From contig NZ_JAPVBI010000001.1 of the NCBI RefSeq assembly GCF_026967925.1, positions 62,001 through 126,000 of the forward strand: a stretch of DNA of 64,000 bases. Reading direction: 5' to 3'. Below are positions 7,628 to 16,081 of the stretch, in pieces. A program made the position numbers and the translations under genes. The stretch's first letter is position 1. The number at the start of each line of letters is the position of its first letter. The notes under the pieces are model-generated. The model was not told the DNA's origin. It did not search any database and was given only the letters and a program-made list of their open reading frames with translations. This stretch comes from Modestobacter sp. VKM Ac-2985 (GTDB taxonomy: Bacteria > Actinomycetota > Actinomycetes > Mycobacteriales > Geodermatophilaceae).

Positions 7628-9565
7628 ATGGACCGTCGCCTGGCCGTGGTGCCGTTGGCCGTCCTCGTCCTGGCCGGTTGCACCGGTGACAGCGTGGACG
7701 ACGACGCGGGCGCGGCGGGGACGCCGTCGACCGCGGCCCCCCGCGAGGTCGAGTGGGGGGCCTGCGACGTCGACGTCCCGGCCGGGGTCGACCTCGAGTG
7801 CGGCACCCTCGAGGTGCCGGCCGACCGCGACGACCCGGGCGCCGGCACGGTCAGCCTGGCCTTCGGCGTCGTCGCCGCGGCGGCCGACGACCCGGCCGAG
7901 CACCCGCTCGTCTACCTCGCCGGCGGTCCGGGCCAGGGTGCGCTGGAGTTCGTGCCGCTGGCGTTCGGGGAGCTGTACGAGCCACTCGCCCAGGAGCGGG
8001 ACCTGATCCTCCTGGACCAGCGGGGCACGGGGCTGACCGAGCCCTCGCTGGCCTGCGAGGAGTACAGCTCGTGGGTGCGGGAGTCGCTGGGCTCGGACGA
8101 GCCGGTCGAGGAGCTGGCGGCCCAGGCCACCGCCGCGCTGGACGAGTGCCGGCAGCGGCTGGTCGACGAGGGCGTCGACTTCGACGACTACGACAGCGCG
8201 GCCTCCGCCGCCGACCTCGAGGACCTGCGCCGGGCGCTGGGCCACGAGGAGTGGGACCTCTACGGGATCTCCTACGGCACACGGCTGGCGCAGACCGCCA
8301 TGCGCGACCACCCCGAGGGCATCCGGGCGGTGGTGCTCGACGCCTCGTACCCGATCGACGCCGACCTCTACGAGGAGACGCCGGGCAACGCCGTCCGGGC
8401 GCTGGAGGGGCTGTTCGCCACCTGTGCTGCCGATGCCGGGTGCGCCGAGCAGTACCCCGACCTGGAGCAGACCGTCACCGACCTCGTCGCGGAGCTGGAC
8501 GCCGAGCCGGCGACGGTCACGGTGCTCGACCCGATGACCGGCGAGCGGGTGGAGGGCCCGCTGGACGGCGCCGGCCTCGTCGGCTTCCTGTTCCAGAGCA
8601 TGTACTCGACCGAGCTGATCCCGTTCCTCCCGGAGATCGTCGACGCGGCGGCGAACGACGACTTCGGCACGATCGGCCTGTTGCTCGGGGCCTTCTCCCA
8701 GCAGCTGGACCTGGTCAGCGTCGGCCAGCAGCTGGCCGTGCAGTGCGAGGAGGAGATCAGCTTCAGCGACCGGGAGCAGGTGGCGGCCGCGGCCGCGGCG
8801 CACCCCCTCGTCGAGAGCTTCTTCGACAACGCGCCCACGTTGGGGCCGGCCGTCTTCGACGTCTGCGCCGACTGGGACGCCGGCGAGCCCGGCCCGGCGG
8901 CGAACGAGGGCCTGACCAGCGACATCCCCACCCTGGTGCTGGCCGGAGAGCTCGACCCGATCACCCCGCCGCGGTGGGGTGCGCAGCTGGCCGAGGACCT
9001 CGACGACAGCGTCTTCGTCGAGTTCCCGTCGACCGGGCACGGCTCGGTGGTGAGCCACGAGTGTGCGGTGCAGCTGACCCGCGACTTCCTCGCCGACCCG
9101 GACAGCGAGCCGGACGCCTCCTGCGTCGACGACATCGAGCTCCCCGCCTTCACCCCGGAGGGCGTGCAGGTGGAGATGACGGAATGGGAGAGCGAGGAGC
9201 TGGGCGCTGCCGGTCTCCGGCCGGAGGGCTGGTCCGAGGTGCTCCCCGGGGCGTTCCAGCAGTCGCCGCTGGTCTCGTTGGTGCAGCAGGTCGTCCCCGG
9301 TGCGACGGCCGACCAGGTGCTCCAGCAGCTCGCCGCGCAGCTGGGCACCGGCCAGCCCCTCGAACCGGTGGACCAGCGCGAGACCGGGTCGGCCACCTGG
9401 GACCTCTACCGGATCGACGACCTCGGGCAGCGGGTCGACCTGGCCCTGGCCGAGACCCCGGCCGGGCTCGCCGTGGTGCAGCTCACCGCCAGCCCGGCGC
9501 GCAGCGACGTCTACCGGGAGCAGGTCTTCGACCCGGCCGTGGCGGCGTTCGAGCCCGGCGCCTGA
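7628..9565 (+). CDS. Secreted lipoprotein alpha/beta-hydrolase (tripeptidyl-aminopeptidase family)
   Basis: This exported serine peptidase/hydrolase has 645 residues. The lipoprotein signal ends in the lipobox LAGC (about residues 15-18), so the mature protein should be anchored to the outer face of the membrane. The alpha/beta-hydrolase triad is visible as the nucleophile elbow GISYGT, the acid in GELDPITPP and the histidine in STGHGSVV, with the TAP-like C-terminal domain around the last two. ATG 7628 follows GGAGGG with 5-nt spacing. The C-terminal ~130 residues beyond the hydrolase fold are acidic and unrecognised. Substrate is unknown. Confidence 0.88.
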   Translation: MDRRLAVVPLAVLVLAGCTGDSVDDDAGAAGTPSTAAPREVEWGACDVDVPAGVDLECGTLEVPADRDDPGAGTVSLAFGVVAAAADDPAEHPLVYLAGGPGQGALEFVPLAFGELYEPLAQERDLILLDQRGTGLTEPSLACEEYSSWVRESLGSDEPVEELAAQATAALDECRQRLVDEGVDFDDYDSAASAADLEDLRRALGHEEWDLYGISYGTRLAQTAMRDHPEGIRAVVLDASYPIDADLYEETPGNAVRALEGLFATCAADAGCAEQYPDLEQTVTDLVAELDAEPATVTVLDPMTGERVEGPLDGAGLVGFLFQSMYSTELIPFLPEIVDAAANDDFGTIGLLLGAFSQQLDLVSVGQQLAVQCEEEISFSDREQVAAAAAAHPLVESFFDNAPTLGPAVFDVCADWDAGEPGPAANEGLTSDIPTLVLAGELDPITPPRWGAQLAEDLDDSVFVEFPSTGHGSVVSHECAVQLTRDFLADPDSEPDASCVDDIELPAFTPEGVQVEMTEWESEELGAAGLRPEGWSEVLPGAFQQSPLVSLVQQVVPGATADQVLQQLAAQLGTGQPLEPVDQRETGSATWDLYRIDDLGQRVDLALAETPAGLAVVQLTASPARSDVYREQVFDPAVAAFEPGA

Positions 9566-9575
9566 CCGACTCCGA

Positions 9576-10811
9576 CTACGCGGGGACGGCGTCGCGCAGC
9601 ACCGGGCAGCTCATGCACCGCGGGCCACCCCGGCCGCTGCCCAGCTCCGACCCGGCGATCGGGAGCACCTCGATGCCGGCCTTCTCCAGGGCGGCGTTGG
9701 TGACCGTGTTCCGCTCGTAGGCGACGGCGAGCCGCGGGGCCAGTGCGAGGGTGTTGTTGCCGTCGTCCCACTGCTCGCGCTCGGCGGTCACCGGGTCGAG
9801 GCCGGTGTCGATCACCCGCAGCCGGTCGATCCCCATCGCCTGGGCGGCGGCGATCAGGAACGGCTGCGGGCCCACCACCGACAGCTCGCTGGTGTCGCCC
9901 CCGTCGGGGGACGGCTCGCCGGCCGTCACGGTCCAGGCCTGCAGGTGGTCGGCGATCGCCGGGTACATGACCATCGCGTCGACGTCGACCATGGTGGCGA
10001 GGGTGTCCAGGTGCATGGTCGCCCGCTGCTGGGCGATCGGGACGACGAGCACCGTGTGCGCCAGCCCGCGGGCGAACACCCGCCGGGCCAGCCGTTCGGC
10101 CCCGCCGGGCGTGGTCCGCTCGCCCACCCCGACGGCGACGACCCCCGCGGCCAGCAGCAGCACGTCGCCGCCCTCCAGGTGCTCCAGGTGCGGGCCGTAG
10201 AGCTGGCCGACACCGGCGAACCGGGGGTGGTGGGTGTACAGCGCCGCGGTCAGGGCGCTCTCCCGGTCGCGGGCCGGCATGGCCAGCGAGGTGACGGCGA
10301 CCTGCCCGCCGACCCACACCGAGGAGTCGCGGGTGAACATCAGGTTCGGCAGCGGCGGGACGACGAAGTCCCCGCGCCCCATCAGCTCGTAGGCCAGCCC
10401 GCGGCCACCGCGGAGCTCGTCGTGCGCCACCCCGGTGATCAACGCCGTGGCGAGGTCCGCGGGCGCCAGGCCGTCCAGGTGGGCGGTGGTGGCGTGCTGC
10501 AGGGTGGCGCCCAGCCGTGGGTCGTCGACGGCGGCGGCGATGACCTCCGCGCGGGCGGCCGGCAGCGCCATCACCTCGGCCAGCAGCCGGTCCAGGTGCA
10601 GCACCTCGACCCCGCGCTCGGTGAGCGCCGCGGCGAACGCGTCGTGCTCCTCCTGCGCGCGGGCCACCCAGGGGACGCCGTCGAAGAGCAGCTCGTCGTT
10701 GTTGCGCGGGGTGAGCCGACGCAGTTCGGCGCCGGGGCGGTGCAGGAGCACGGTGCGGAGCCGGCCGACCTCGCTGGTCACGCCGGTGGTCGCGGGGCTC
10801 GGGGCAGACAT
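9576..10811 (-). CDS. arcA: Arginine deiminase
   Basis: The enzyme hydrolyses L-arginine to citrulline and ammonia, the first step of the arginine deiminase pathway. The 411-residue protein shows the guanidino-modifying signatures: [10 protein letters not shown] near residue 160, [24 protein letters not shown], and the catalytic cysteine in RCMSCPV close to the C-terminus. No arcB, arcC or arginine/ornithine antiporter is adjacent, so the enzyme may act in arginine catabolism without a local operon. It converges on the hydrolase gene with only 10 bp between stops. Confidence 0.96.
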   Translation of the reverse strand: MSAPSPATTGVTSEVGRLRTVLLHRPGAELRRLTPRNNDELLFDGVPWVARAQEEHDAFAAALTERGVEVLHLDRLLAEVMALPAARAEVIAAAVDDPRLGATLQHATTAHLDGLAPADLATALITGVAHDELRGGRGLAYELMGRGDFVVPPLPNLMFTRDSSVWVGGQVAVTSLAMPARDRESALTAALYTHHPRFAGVGQLYGPHLEHLEGGDVLLLAAGVVAVGVGERTTPGGAERLARRVFARGLAHTVLVVPIAQQRATMHLDTLATMVDVDAMVMYPAIADHLQAWTVTAGEPSPDGGDTSELSVVGPQPFLIAAAQAMGIDRLRVIDTGLDPVTAEREQWDDGNNTLALAPRLAVAYERNTVTNAALEKAGIEVLPIAGSELGSGRGGPRCMSCPVLRDAVPA

Positions 10812-10914
10812 GCCCTGAGCCTGCTGGATCCTGCTCGGGTCGGCCAGCCCCGGATCGGGTGAGTCCGCCGGTGCGGTCCCGCCGGGGAGCCGGTGGTCGT
10901 GGTGGACTGCGGCG

Positions 10915-11169
10915 GTGACGCCTGCCGACCACCCCTCTCCGCCGGCTGCCCGGGGCGGTCAGCCACGTTGGTTCCTCGTGCTGCTGGCCGCGGGCCTCTC
11001 GCTGCTCGTGGCGGCGCTGCTGCTGTTCCTGCTCGGGCTCGTCCAGGTGGAGCAGATCGGGTCGGTCGGGCTGCTGCTGGTGCTCGTCGTGGCTGCCGTC
11101 GTCGGGGGCTACGCCGCCCGTGCGCTGGCGGTCAGGCTCCCGCCCCCGGGCCGCCGTCCGCCCGGCTGA
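10915..11169 (+). CDS. Small membrane protein, unknown
   Basis: An 84-residue protein with a short polar, proline-rich N-terminus, two hydrophobic helices (about 21-41 and 48-68) and a basic proline-rich tail. Third-position GC is high, as in real genes nearby. The GTG start has no clear ribosome-binding site, and the start could be a little downstream. I recognise no family. Confidence 0.5.
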   Translation: MTPADHPSPPAARGGQPRWFLVLLAAGLSLLVAALLLFLLGLVQVEQIGSVGLLLVLVVAAVVGGYAARALAVRLPPPGRRPPG

Positions 11170-11278
11170 CCGGCGTGTCGGGGCTGCCGGCGCGGAGTGC
11201 CTGGTCAGCGCCGCGCGCCCTGATCAGGCCAGCCTCTCCTGGCTGGCGGGCCTCCCGCGGAGCTGTCAACCTCGGGTC

Positions 11279-11569
11279 ATGACCCAGATGCTGGACATGC
11301 CCCAGGTGCAGGACTGCTCGGTCGACAGCTGTTCGTACAACGCCGATCACGCCTGCCACGCCGGCGCCATCACCGTCGGCGGCGACCACGCCCACTGCGG
11401 CACCTTCGTCGAGATCTCGTTCCGTGCCGGGCTCGAGCGGACCGGCGTCGTCGGCGCCTGTCACCGCGCGGACTGCGTGCACAACGAGGCCCTCGAGTGC
11501 CGCGCGTCCGCTGTGCAGGTCGGCTCGGGCGCTGACGCGGCCGACTGCCTCACCTACAGCACCCGCTGA
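11279..11569 (+). CDS. Double DUF1540 cysteine-rich small protein
   Basis: A 96-residue soluble protein carrying two copies of a DUF1540-like cysteine module. The first is VQDCSVDSCSYNADHACHAGAI (quoted in part: CSVDSC and YNADHACHA) and the second contains CHRADCVHNEALECRA, with an isolated cysteine after each (AHCGTF and ADCLTY). Such modules are presumed metal-binding, but no function is established. The ATG at 11279 is the only sensible start. A hairpin follows the stop. Confidence 0.8.
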   Translation: MTQMLDMPQVQDCSVDSCSYNADHACHAGAITVGGDHAHCGTFVEISFRAGLERTGVVGACHRADCVHNEALECRASAVQVGSGADAADCLTYSTR

Positions 11570-11574
11570 CCCCC

Positions 11575-11600
11575 GCCGGCGTCCCTGCGGGGATGCCGGC
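11575..11600. terminator. Short hairpin between convergent genes
   Basis: GCCGGCGTCCC (11575-11585) pairs with GGGGATGCCGGC (11589-11600), with a G-T pair and a small bulge. It separates the DUF1540 gene from the ABC-like gene. Confidence 0.6.
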
Positions 11601-12029
11601 TCACGCGACCAGCTGCTCCAGCTCGTCTGCGCCGGCCACCGGCTCCAAGGCGAGCGCGGGCGTGCGCAGCACGGTGTCGGAGACCGAGAGCGCCGCGATC
11701 GGGTCGCCGTCGTCCACGAGGACGGCGCGGCCCGCGGCTGCGACCGGGCGCAGTGCGGCGAGCACGGTGCGCCGGTCGTCGCCGGCCAGGCCATCGGTCA
11801 GGTGGTCGACCAGGACGACGGACGCCGGCCCGGTGCGCGCTCCCTCGACGGCGTCCAGCCGCTGCTGCACGCCGTCAGCGGGGGCGGCGGTCAGCCGCGT
11901 CACGGCGAGGGAGGCGTGTCCTCCGGCGCACCGGGCGCTGCCCGGGTCCAGGGCGGCCATGGTCTCCGCCCGTGCCCCAGCGGGACCCAGCAGCACCGTG
12001 ACACCGCCGACCGGCAGTCGCAGACCCAT
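11601..12029 (-). CDS. Degenerate, truncated ABC-type ATPase-like protein, iron-box controlled
   Basis: This 142-residue protein follows the order of an ABC ATPase domain but is eroded. VTVLLGPAGARAETM stands where a Walker A loop should be and lacks the GKS/T. VVLVDHLTDGL stands for Walker B without the catalytic Glu. LVDDGDPIAAL resembles a broken H-loop. There is no LSGGQ signature, and the length is about 60% of a normal domain. ATP hydrolysis is therefore unlikely. The gene begins 22 bp from a strong DtxR/IdeR iron box, which suggests iron-repressed expression. It may be a regulatory remnant of a siderophore importer. Confidence 0.6.
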   Translation of the reverse strand: MGLRLPVGGVTVLLGPAGARAETMAALDPGSARCAGGHASLAVTRLTAAPADGVQQRLDAVEGARTGPASVVLVDHLTDGLAGDDRRTVLAALRPVAAAGRAVLVDDGDPIAALSVSDTVLRTPALALEPVAGADELEQLVA

Positions 12030-12050
12030 CACACCCACCCTCACGTCGAG

Positions 12051-12069
12051 TGAGGCGAGGCTAACCTGA
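12051..12069 (-). promoter_or_regulatory. Iron box (DtxR/IdeR/DmdR-type operator) with embedded -10
   Basis: The minus strand reads TCAGGTTAGCCTCGCCTCA, which matches the 19-bp consensus TTAGGTTAGCCTAACCTAA at 15 positions. The TAGCCT inside it also fits the TAnnnT -10 pattern, so bound repressor would cover the promoter of the ABC-like gene. The site is seen in the sequence. Regulation by iron is inferred. Confidence 0.7.
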
Positions 12070-12105
12070 CCGACCCCTCCCGCGCCAGTCGCCGGGTTCA
12101 GGCGG

Positions 12106-12453
12106 TCAGGGGCGCGCCGGCCGGTCCGGGTCCGGGGCGGGGCGGGGCAGCAGTCGGGACAGCCCGGCTCGCACCAGCGCCGGCTGGAGCTCGCCGGGCA
12201 CGGCCAGCAGCCGCAGCCGTCCTCCGCGGCGCTCGGGCTTGCGGCTGAGGTGCACCAGCAGCTGCAGGCCCGCCGCGTCGATCGCGGTGACCGCGGAGAG
12301 GTCGGCCCGGTCCGGCCAGGCCGACGGTGGGACCAGCAGTCGGAAACGGCGCACGACCTCCCGGTCGATGCGGCCGGAGAGCCGCAGCAGCGGACCGGTC
12401 TCGTCCTCGTCCGGGACCACCTCGCCGGCGGCAGGATCGAGGCCGCTGGACAC
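12106..12453 (-). CDS. STAS-domain protein (anti-anti-sigma-like)
   Basis: A 115-residue protein with a single STAS domain, the fold of SpoIIAA/RsbV anti-sigma antagonists. The diagnostic segment is DLSAVTAIDAAGLQLLVHLS, where the residue normally phosphorylated (Ser or Thr in ID-S-S/A-G) reads Ala. The protein may therefore not respond to a partner-switching kinase. GTG at 12453 gives a start just before the first beta strand. No kinase or sigma gene is adjacent. Confidence 0.75.
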   Translation of the reverse strand: MSSGLDPAAGEVVPDEDETGPLLRLSGRIDREVVRRFRLLVPPSAWPDRADLSAVTAIDAAGLQLLVHLSRKPERRGGRLRLLAVPGELQPALVRAGLSRLLPRPAPDPDRPARP

Positions 12454-12595
12454 AGAGCACCGGTACCCCCGATGAGCTGCCGAAACGTGCCCAGTCCTCG
12501 CCGACCGTCTGGTGGGGGCTGCTCGGGGAGCCCGCCGCCGCTCACTGAGCGGGACGGGTGTTCCGCTCTGTGGTCCGACGGTGCAGGGTGACGGG

Positions 12596-13399
12596 GTGGA
12601 CACGTACACGCACGGGCACGCCGAACCGGTCCTGCAGGCGCACCGGTGGCGCACGGCGGAGAATTCGGCGGGGTACCTGCTGCCCTGGCTCCGTGCGGGG
12701 CTCGACGTCCTCGACGTGGGCTGCGGCCCGGGCACGATCACCGTCGACCTCGCGGCCCGGGTGGCGCCGGGGCGGGTGGTCGGCCTCGACGTGTCGCCCG
12801 CGCCCCTCGCGGAGGCCCGCGCACTGGCCGAGCGGGCCGGCGTGGCGGTGGAGTTCGGGGTGGGCGACGGCTACGCGCTGGCCGCCGCCGACGACTCCTT
12901 CGACGTCGTGCACGCCCATCAGGTGCTCCAGCACCTGACCGACCCGGTCGCCGCGCTGCGCGAGATGGGCCGCGTCTGCCGGCCCGGTGGGCTGATCGCC
13001 GTCCGCGACGTCGACTACGCCGCCACCACCTGGTTCCCGGCGTCCGCGGGGCTGGACCGCTGGCTGGACCTCTACGAGCGGGTGGCCCGGGCCAACGGGG
13101 CCGAGCCGGACGCCGGTCGGCGGCTGCGGTCCTGGGCGCACGCCGCCGGGCTGCGGGACACCGTGGCCACGACGTCGGCCTGGTGCTTCGCGACCCCCGA
13201 CGAGCGGGCCTGGTGGGGGCGGTCCTGGGCCGGGCGGGCGACCGCCTCGGCCTTCGCCGAGCAGGCGCTCGCCCACGGCCTGGCCACCCAGGCGCAGCTG
13301 CAGGAGGTGGCTGACGCCTGGCTGGCCTGGGCCGCGGCCGACGACGGCTGGCTCGGCATGCTGCACGGCGAGCTGCTCATCCGGGTCCAGCCCCGCTAG
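12596..13399 (+). CDS. SAM-dependent class I methyltransferase
   Basis: A 267-residue Rossmann methyltransferase. Motif I is VLDVGCGPGTIT (about residues 37-48), the acidic end of strand 2 is VVGLDVSP, and post-motif segments FDVVHAHQVLQHLTDP and LREMGRVCRPGGLIAVRD are typical of the UbiE/ubiquinone-type methyltransferase-11 group. The N-terminal THGHAEPVLQAHRWRTAENS and the aromatic C-terminal cap suggest a small-molecule substrate, but I cannot name it. GTG 12596 follows an AGGG-containing stretch. The gene diverges from the STAS gene. Confidence 0.88.
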   Translation: MDTYTHGHAEPVLQAHRWRTAENSAGYLLPWLRAGLDVLDVGCGPGTITVDLAARVAPGRVVGLDVSPAPLAEARALAERAGVAVEFGVGDGYALAAADDSFDVVHAHQVLQHLTDPVAALREMGRVCRPGGLIAVRDVDYAATTWFPASAGLDRWLDLYERVARANGAEPDAGRRLRSWAHAAGLRDTVATTSAWCFATPDERAWWGRSWAGRATASAFAEQALAHGLATQAQLQEVADAWLAWAAADDGWLGMLHGELLIRVQPR

Positions 13400-13415
13400 C
13401 ACGTTGAGCCGCGCG

Positions 13416-13457
13416 AGAGGACGTTGAGCCGCGTTCTGGCGCGGCTCAACGTCCTCT
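13416..13457. repeat. Perfect 18-bp inverted repeat, 'GACGTxGAGCCG' family, copy 2
   Basis: AGAGGACGTTGAGCCGCG (13416-13433) pairs perfectly with 13440-13457 around TTCTGG. An extra direct copy of ACGTTGAGCCGCG begins at 13401, and GCGGGTTGACCC follows. The element resembles the one at 2683-2753. It separates the methyltransferase and MFS genes and can also act as a bidirectional terminator. Confidence 0.7.
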
Positions 13458-13522
13458 GGCGCGGGTTGACCCTGCCCGGCGTGGAACGGGCCGATGGCGA
13501 CCCAGCCGCGTGGAGGTCGTCC

Positions 13523-14770
13523 TCAGGCGACTGCCGGCACCGGCTGCTCGTCGGCGTGGGCGATGTGCCGCAGCGAGCGCCAGATGAGCACCACGAACAC
13601 CGCCGACCCGGCGAAGGCGAACCAGAACGGGGCGGTGACGCCCCAGTGCTGGGCGAGCACCCCGCCGATGCCCGAGCCGACCACCAGCCCGCCGTAGACG
13701 CCGACCAGGTTGACGCTGCCCACCCGGCCCTGCAGCGGGCCGGGCACGGCCCGCTGCCGGACGGCGACCGACGTCGTCCCCCAGATGAAGGCGTGCGCGC
13801 CGAACACGAAGAAGACCGGCAGGGCGACCCAGGCACTCGTGGTCAGCGCCAGCGCCAGGTGGGTCAGCGTCTCGACGATCAGGCCGATCCGCATCAGGTC
13901 GCCCAGGCTGACCCGGCGGGTGATCCAGCCGTACGTCAGGCCCCCGACGATGCCGCCGACCGCCCCGACGGTGGTCACCAGCCCGAAGCCGATCTCGCCC
14001 AGCCCGATCCGCTCGGTGGCGTAGAGCACCAGCACCGACCAGGCGGCGCCGAAGGTGACGTTGAAGATCGTGATGGTCAGCACCAGGGTGCGGACGGCGG
14101 CGTGGTGCCGCGCCCAGCGCAGCCCCTCGGCGATGTCGTGCCGCATCGCCGTCCGGTGGCCCGCGACGCGCTCCCGGGCGGGCAGCAGGACCCGGGTGAT
14201 CAGCACTGCGCCGAGGGCCACGAGCACCGCCTGGGCACCCAGGGCCCAGGCGGCGCCGACGGTGAACAGCGCCGCGCCCAGCGGTGGGCCGGCGAGCTGG
14301 TTGACCGTGATGAAGCCGGTCTGCAGCCGGGAGTTCGCCAGCGCGAGGTCGTCCCGGGCGACCAGCACGGGCACGAGGGTCTGCGAGCTGTTGTCGGCGA
14401 ACACCTCGGCCGTGGCGAGCAGGAAGAGCGCTGCCAGCACGGTCGCGATGGAGACCCGGTCGGTGGCCACCGCCAGCGTCAGCACGGTGAGGACGACGGC
14501 GCGGGCGAGGTCGACGACGAGCACGATCAGCCGGCGGTCCAGCCGGTCGGTCAGCGCGCCGGCGACCAGGCCGAACAGCAGCGGCGGCAGCCACTGCACC
14601 GTCGCGGCCAGCGCCACCAGGAACGCGTCCCGGGTGAGCGAGGCGACCAGCAGGGGGCCCGCGGCCAGCGCGATCCCGTCGCCGAGGTTCGTCGTCCAGG
14701 ACGAGGCCAGCAGCCAGCGGAAGCTGGTGCCGAGCCGCTCAGGGACCAGGACCTGACCGATGCGGCTCAC
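13523..14770 (-). CDS. MFS exporter (MFS_3, EntS-like)
   Basis: A 415-residue major-facilitator transporter with about 12 hydrophobic helices and the motif-A-like loop GALTDRLDRRLIV between helices 2 and 3. Sequence style and the FADNSSQTLVPVLV segment fit the MFS_3 group that includes enterobactin exporter EntS and macrolide exporters. The GTG start lies 9 nt after TAAGGT (14785 to 14780). The substrate is unknown. An iron-box gene lies 1.5 kb away, but no siderophore gene is present to support a siderophore role. Confidence 0.85.
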   Translation of the reverse strand: MSRIGQVLVPERLGTSFRWLLASSWTTNLGDGIALAAGPLLVASLTRDAFLVALAATVQWLPPLLFGLVAGALTDRLDRRLIVLVVDLARAVVLTVLTLAVATDRVSIATVLAALFLLATAEVFADNSSQTLVPVLVARDDLALANSRLQTGFITVNQLAGPPLGAALFTVGAAWALGAQAVLVALGAVLITRVLLPARERVAGHRTAMRHDIAEGLRWARHHAAVRTLVLTITIFNVTFGAAWSVLVLYATERIGLGEIGFGLVTTVGAVGGIVGGLTYGWITRRVSLGDLMRIGLIVETLTHLALALTTSAWVALPVFFVFGAHAFIWGTTSVAVRQRAVPGPLQGRVGSVNLVGVYGGLVVGSGIGGVLAQHWGVTAPFWFAFAGSAVFVVLIWRSLRHIAHADEQPVPAVA

Positions 14771-14779
14771 GATCGCCAG

Positions 14780-14785
14780 ACCTTA
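14780..14785 (-). promoter_or_regulatory. -10 box of the MFS gene
   Basis: TAAGGT, then 9 nt, then GTG at 14770. Confidence 0.5.
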
Positions 14786-14805
14786 GCCGTGCTCAGGGAT
14801 TGCGT

Positions 14806-14831
14806 CGTCCGCTTTCCGCCGAGGGCGGACG
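14806..14831. terminator. Hairpin downstream of the FUSC gene
   Basis: CGTCCGC (14806-14812) pairs with GCGGACG (14825-14831), 39 bp past the FUSC stop on the minus strand. Confidence 0.5.
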
Positions 14832-14869
14832 TTCCACGTGCAACCGGCACCGTCCCGGGCGGGCCGGCG

Positions 14870-15961
14870 TCAGGCAGCGGCGGGGAAGCGGACGTGTGCC
14901 TCCAGCGTCTGCAGCGACCGGTGCATCCCGACGGTCACCGCGCCGAGGGCGAAGAACCCCTCGTCGTCGGCGATCTCGGAGCTGCGGAGCAGCGCGGTCA
15001 GCCGGTTCGACGCCGACACCGCGGTGGCGATCGCGGCGTCCCGGTCGTCGGGGGAGTCCGCGGCGTCGTGGAAGGGCAGCCGGACCACGCCGGCCAGGCC
15101 CTCCAGTGCGTCGGCGAGGACCCAGCCGGTGCCGTCGTCCACCCGGTCCAGCCCGCGCCGGTGCGGCTGGAACTCCACGACGAGCGTGGTGAGGTCGTCG
15201 ACCAGGACGGCGACGCGGTCGAGCGCGCGGGACTGCGCCCGGATGCTGCCGGCCGTGCCCTGCCACCGGTTCGCCCGCGGGTTCGCCCGCCGGGCCCGCT
15301 CGACCTGCGTCTCGGCCCGGCGCATCTGGTCCAGGGCGGCGTCCAGCGCCTCGCCCTGCTCCTCCCACTCGTGCGGGGCCGGGAGCTGGCCGTTCCGCAG
15401 CGCCACGGCGATCGTCTCCAGGTGGGCGGCCAGCGTCTCCCGGGTCCGGGCGATCCGTTCGACGGCGGTGGTCAGCTGCAGCGGCGGGAACAGCGCCGTC
15501 GTCACCAGGACGCCGATCACGGCGCCCAGCAGGGTGAGCCCGGCGTAGCGGAGGGCGTACTCGGCCGGGTCCGACGTCCCGACCGTCAGCATCAGGACGG
15601 CGGCGAAGCTGACCCAGCTGGCCTGCTCGCGGAACAGCGACCGCCACTGCTCGACCACGATCGCCAGGGCGACGATCAGCGCGATGGTCAGCGCGTTCGG
15701 CACCGCCCGGGTGACCTCGAAGACGACGACGGCCAGGGCGAAGCCCACCAGGATGGCGGCGAGGCTGCGCCACGCCGCCGAGGCGGAGTCGGCGATCGTC
15801 GGGCTGACCGCGATGACCGCACCCAGCGGCGCGTAGTAGGCGTACTCCGAGAGCATCGGCGGCAGCAGCAACGCCACCTGCCACGACAGCCCGGCCGCCA
15901 GCGCCGCCCGGACCATCCGCTGCACCCAGGGCTGCTGTAGTCGCCCGATCACCCAACCCAC
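14870..15961 (-). CDS. FUSC / aromatic acid exporter family membrane protein
   Basis: A 363-residue protein with about six N-terminal hydrophobic helices (residues 15-160) followed by a long, largely helical cytoplasmic domain. This is the layout of FUSC/ArAE (YccS, PET-ArAE) proteins, which export aromatic carboxylates. The GTG start at 15961 begins a basic amphipathic leader followed by the first helix pair. The substrate is not known. It is preceded by a terminator and appears to be transcribed alone. Confidence 0.78.
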   Translation of the reverse strand: MGWVIGRLQQPWVQRMVRAALAAGLSWQVALLLPPMLSEYAYYAPLGAVIAVSPTIADSASAAWRSLAAILVGFALAVVVFEVTRAVPNALTIALIVALAIVVEQWRSLFREQASWVSFAAVLMLTVGTSDPAEYALRYAGLTLLGAVIGVLVTTALFPPLQLTTAVERIARTRETLAAHLETIAVALRNGQLPAPHEWEEQGEALDAALDQMRRAETQVERARRANPRANRWQGTAGSIRAQSRALDRVAVLVDDLTTLVVEFQPHRRGLDRVDDGTGWVLADALEGLAGVVRLPFHDAADSPDDRDAAIATAVSASNRLTALLRSSEIADDEGFFALGAVTVGMHRSLQTLEAHVRFPAAA

Positions 15962-16039
15962 CCGACCAGGATGCGGCCCGCCGCCCGGCCGACGGCGCCG
16001 GGGGGACGTGACGTCCCTCGCCCGAGGGGCTGCCTCTCA

Positions 16040-16075
16040 CCGGAGGGGCCGAAGTCGCGATCTCGGCCCCTCCGG
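16040..16075. terminator. Perfect 13-bp hairpin, GGGGCCGA family
   Basis: CCGGAGGGGCCGA (16040-16052) pairs with TCGGCCCCTCCGG (16063-16075) around a 10-nt loop, 7 bp after the stop of the MerR gene. It differs by one base from the hairpin at 59005-59030 over a 26-base core, when that copy is read on the minus strand. Confidence 0.75.
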
Positions 16076-16081
16076 GGGAGG

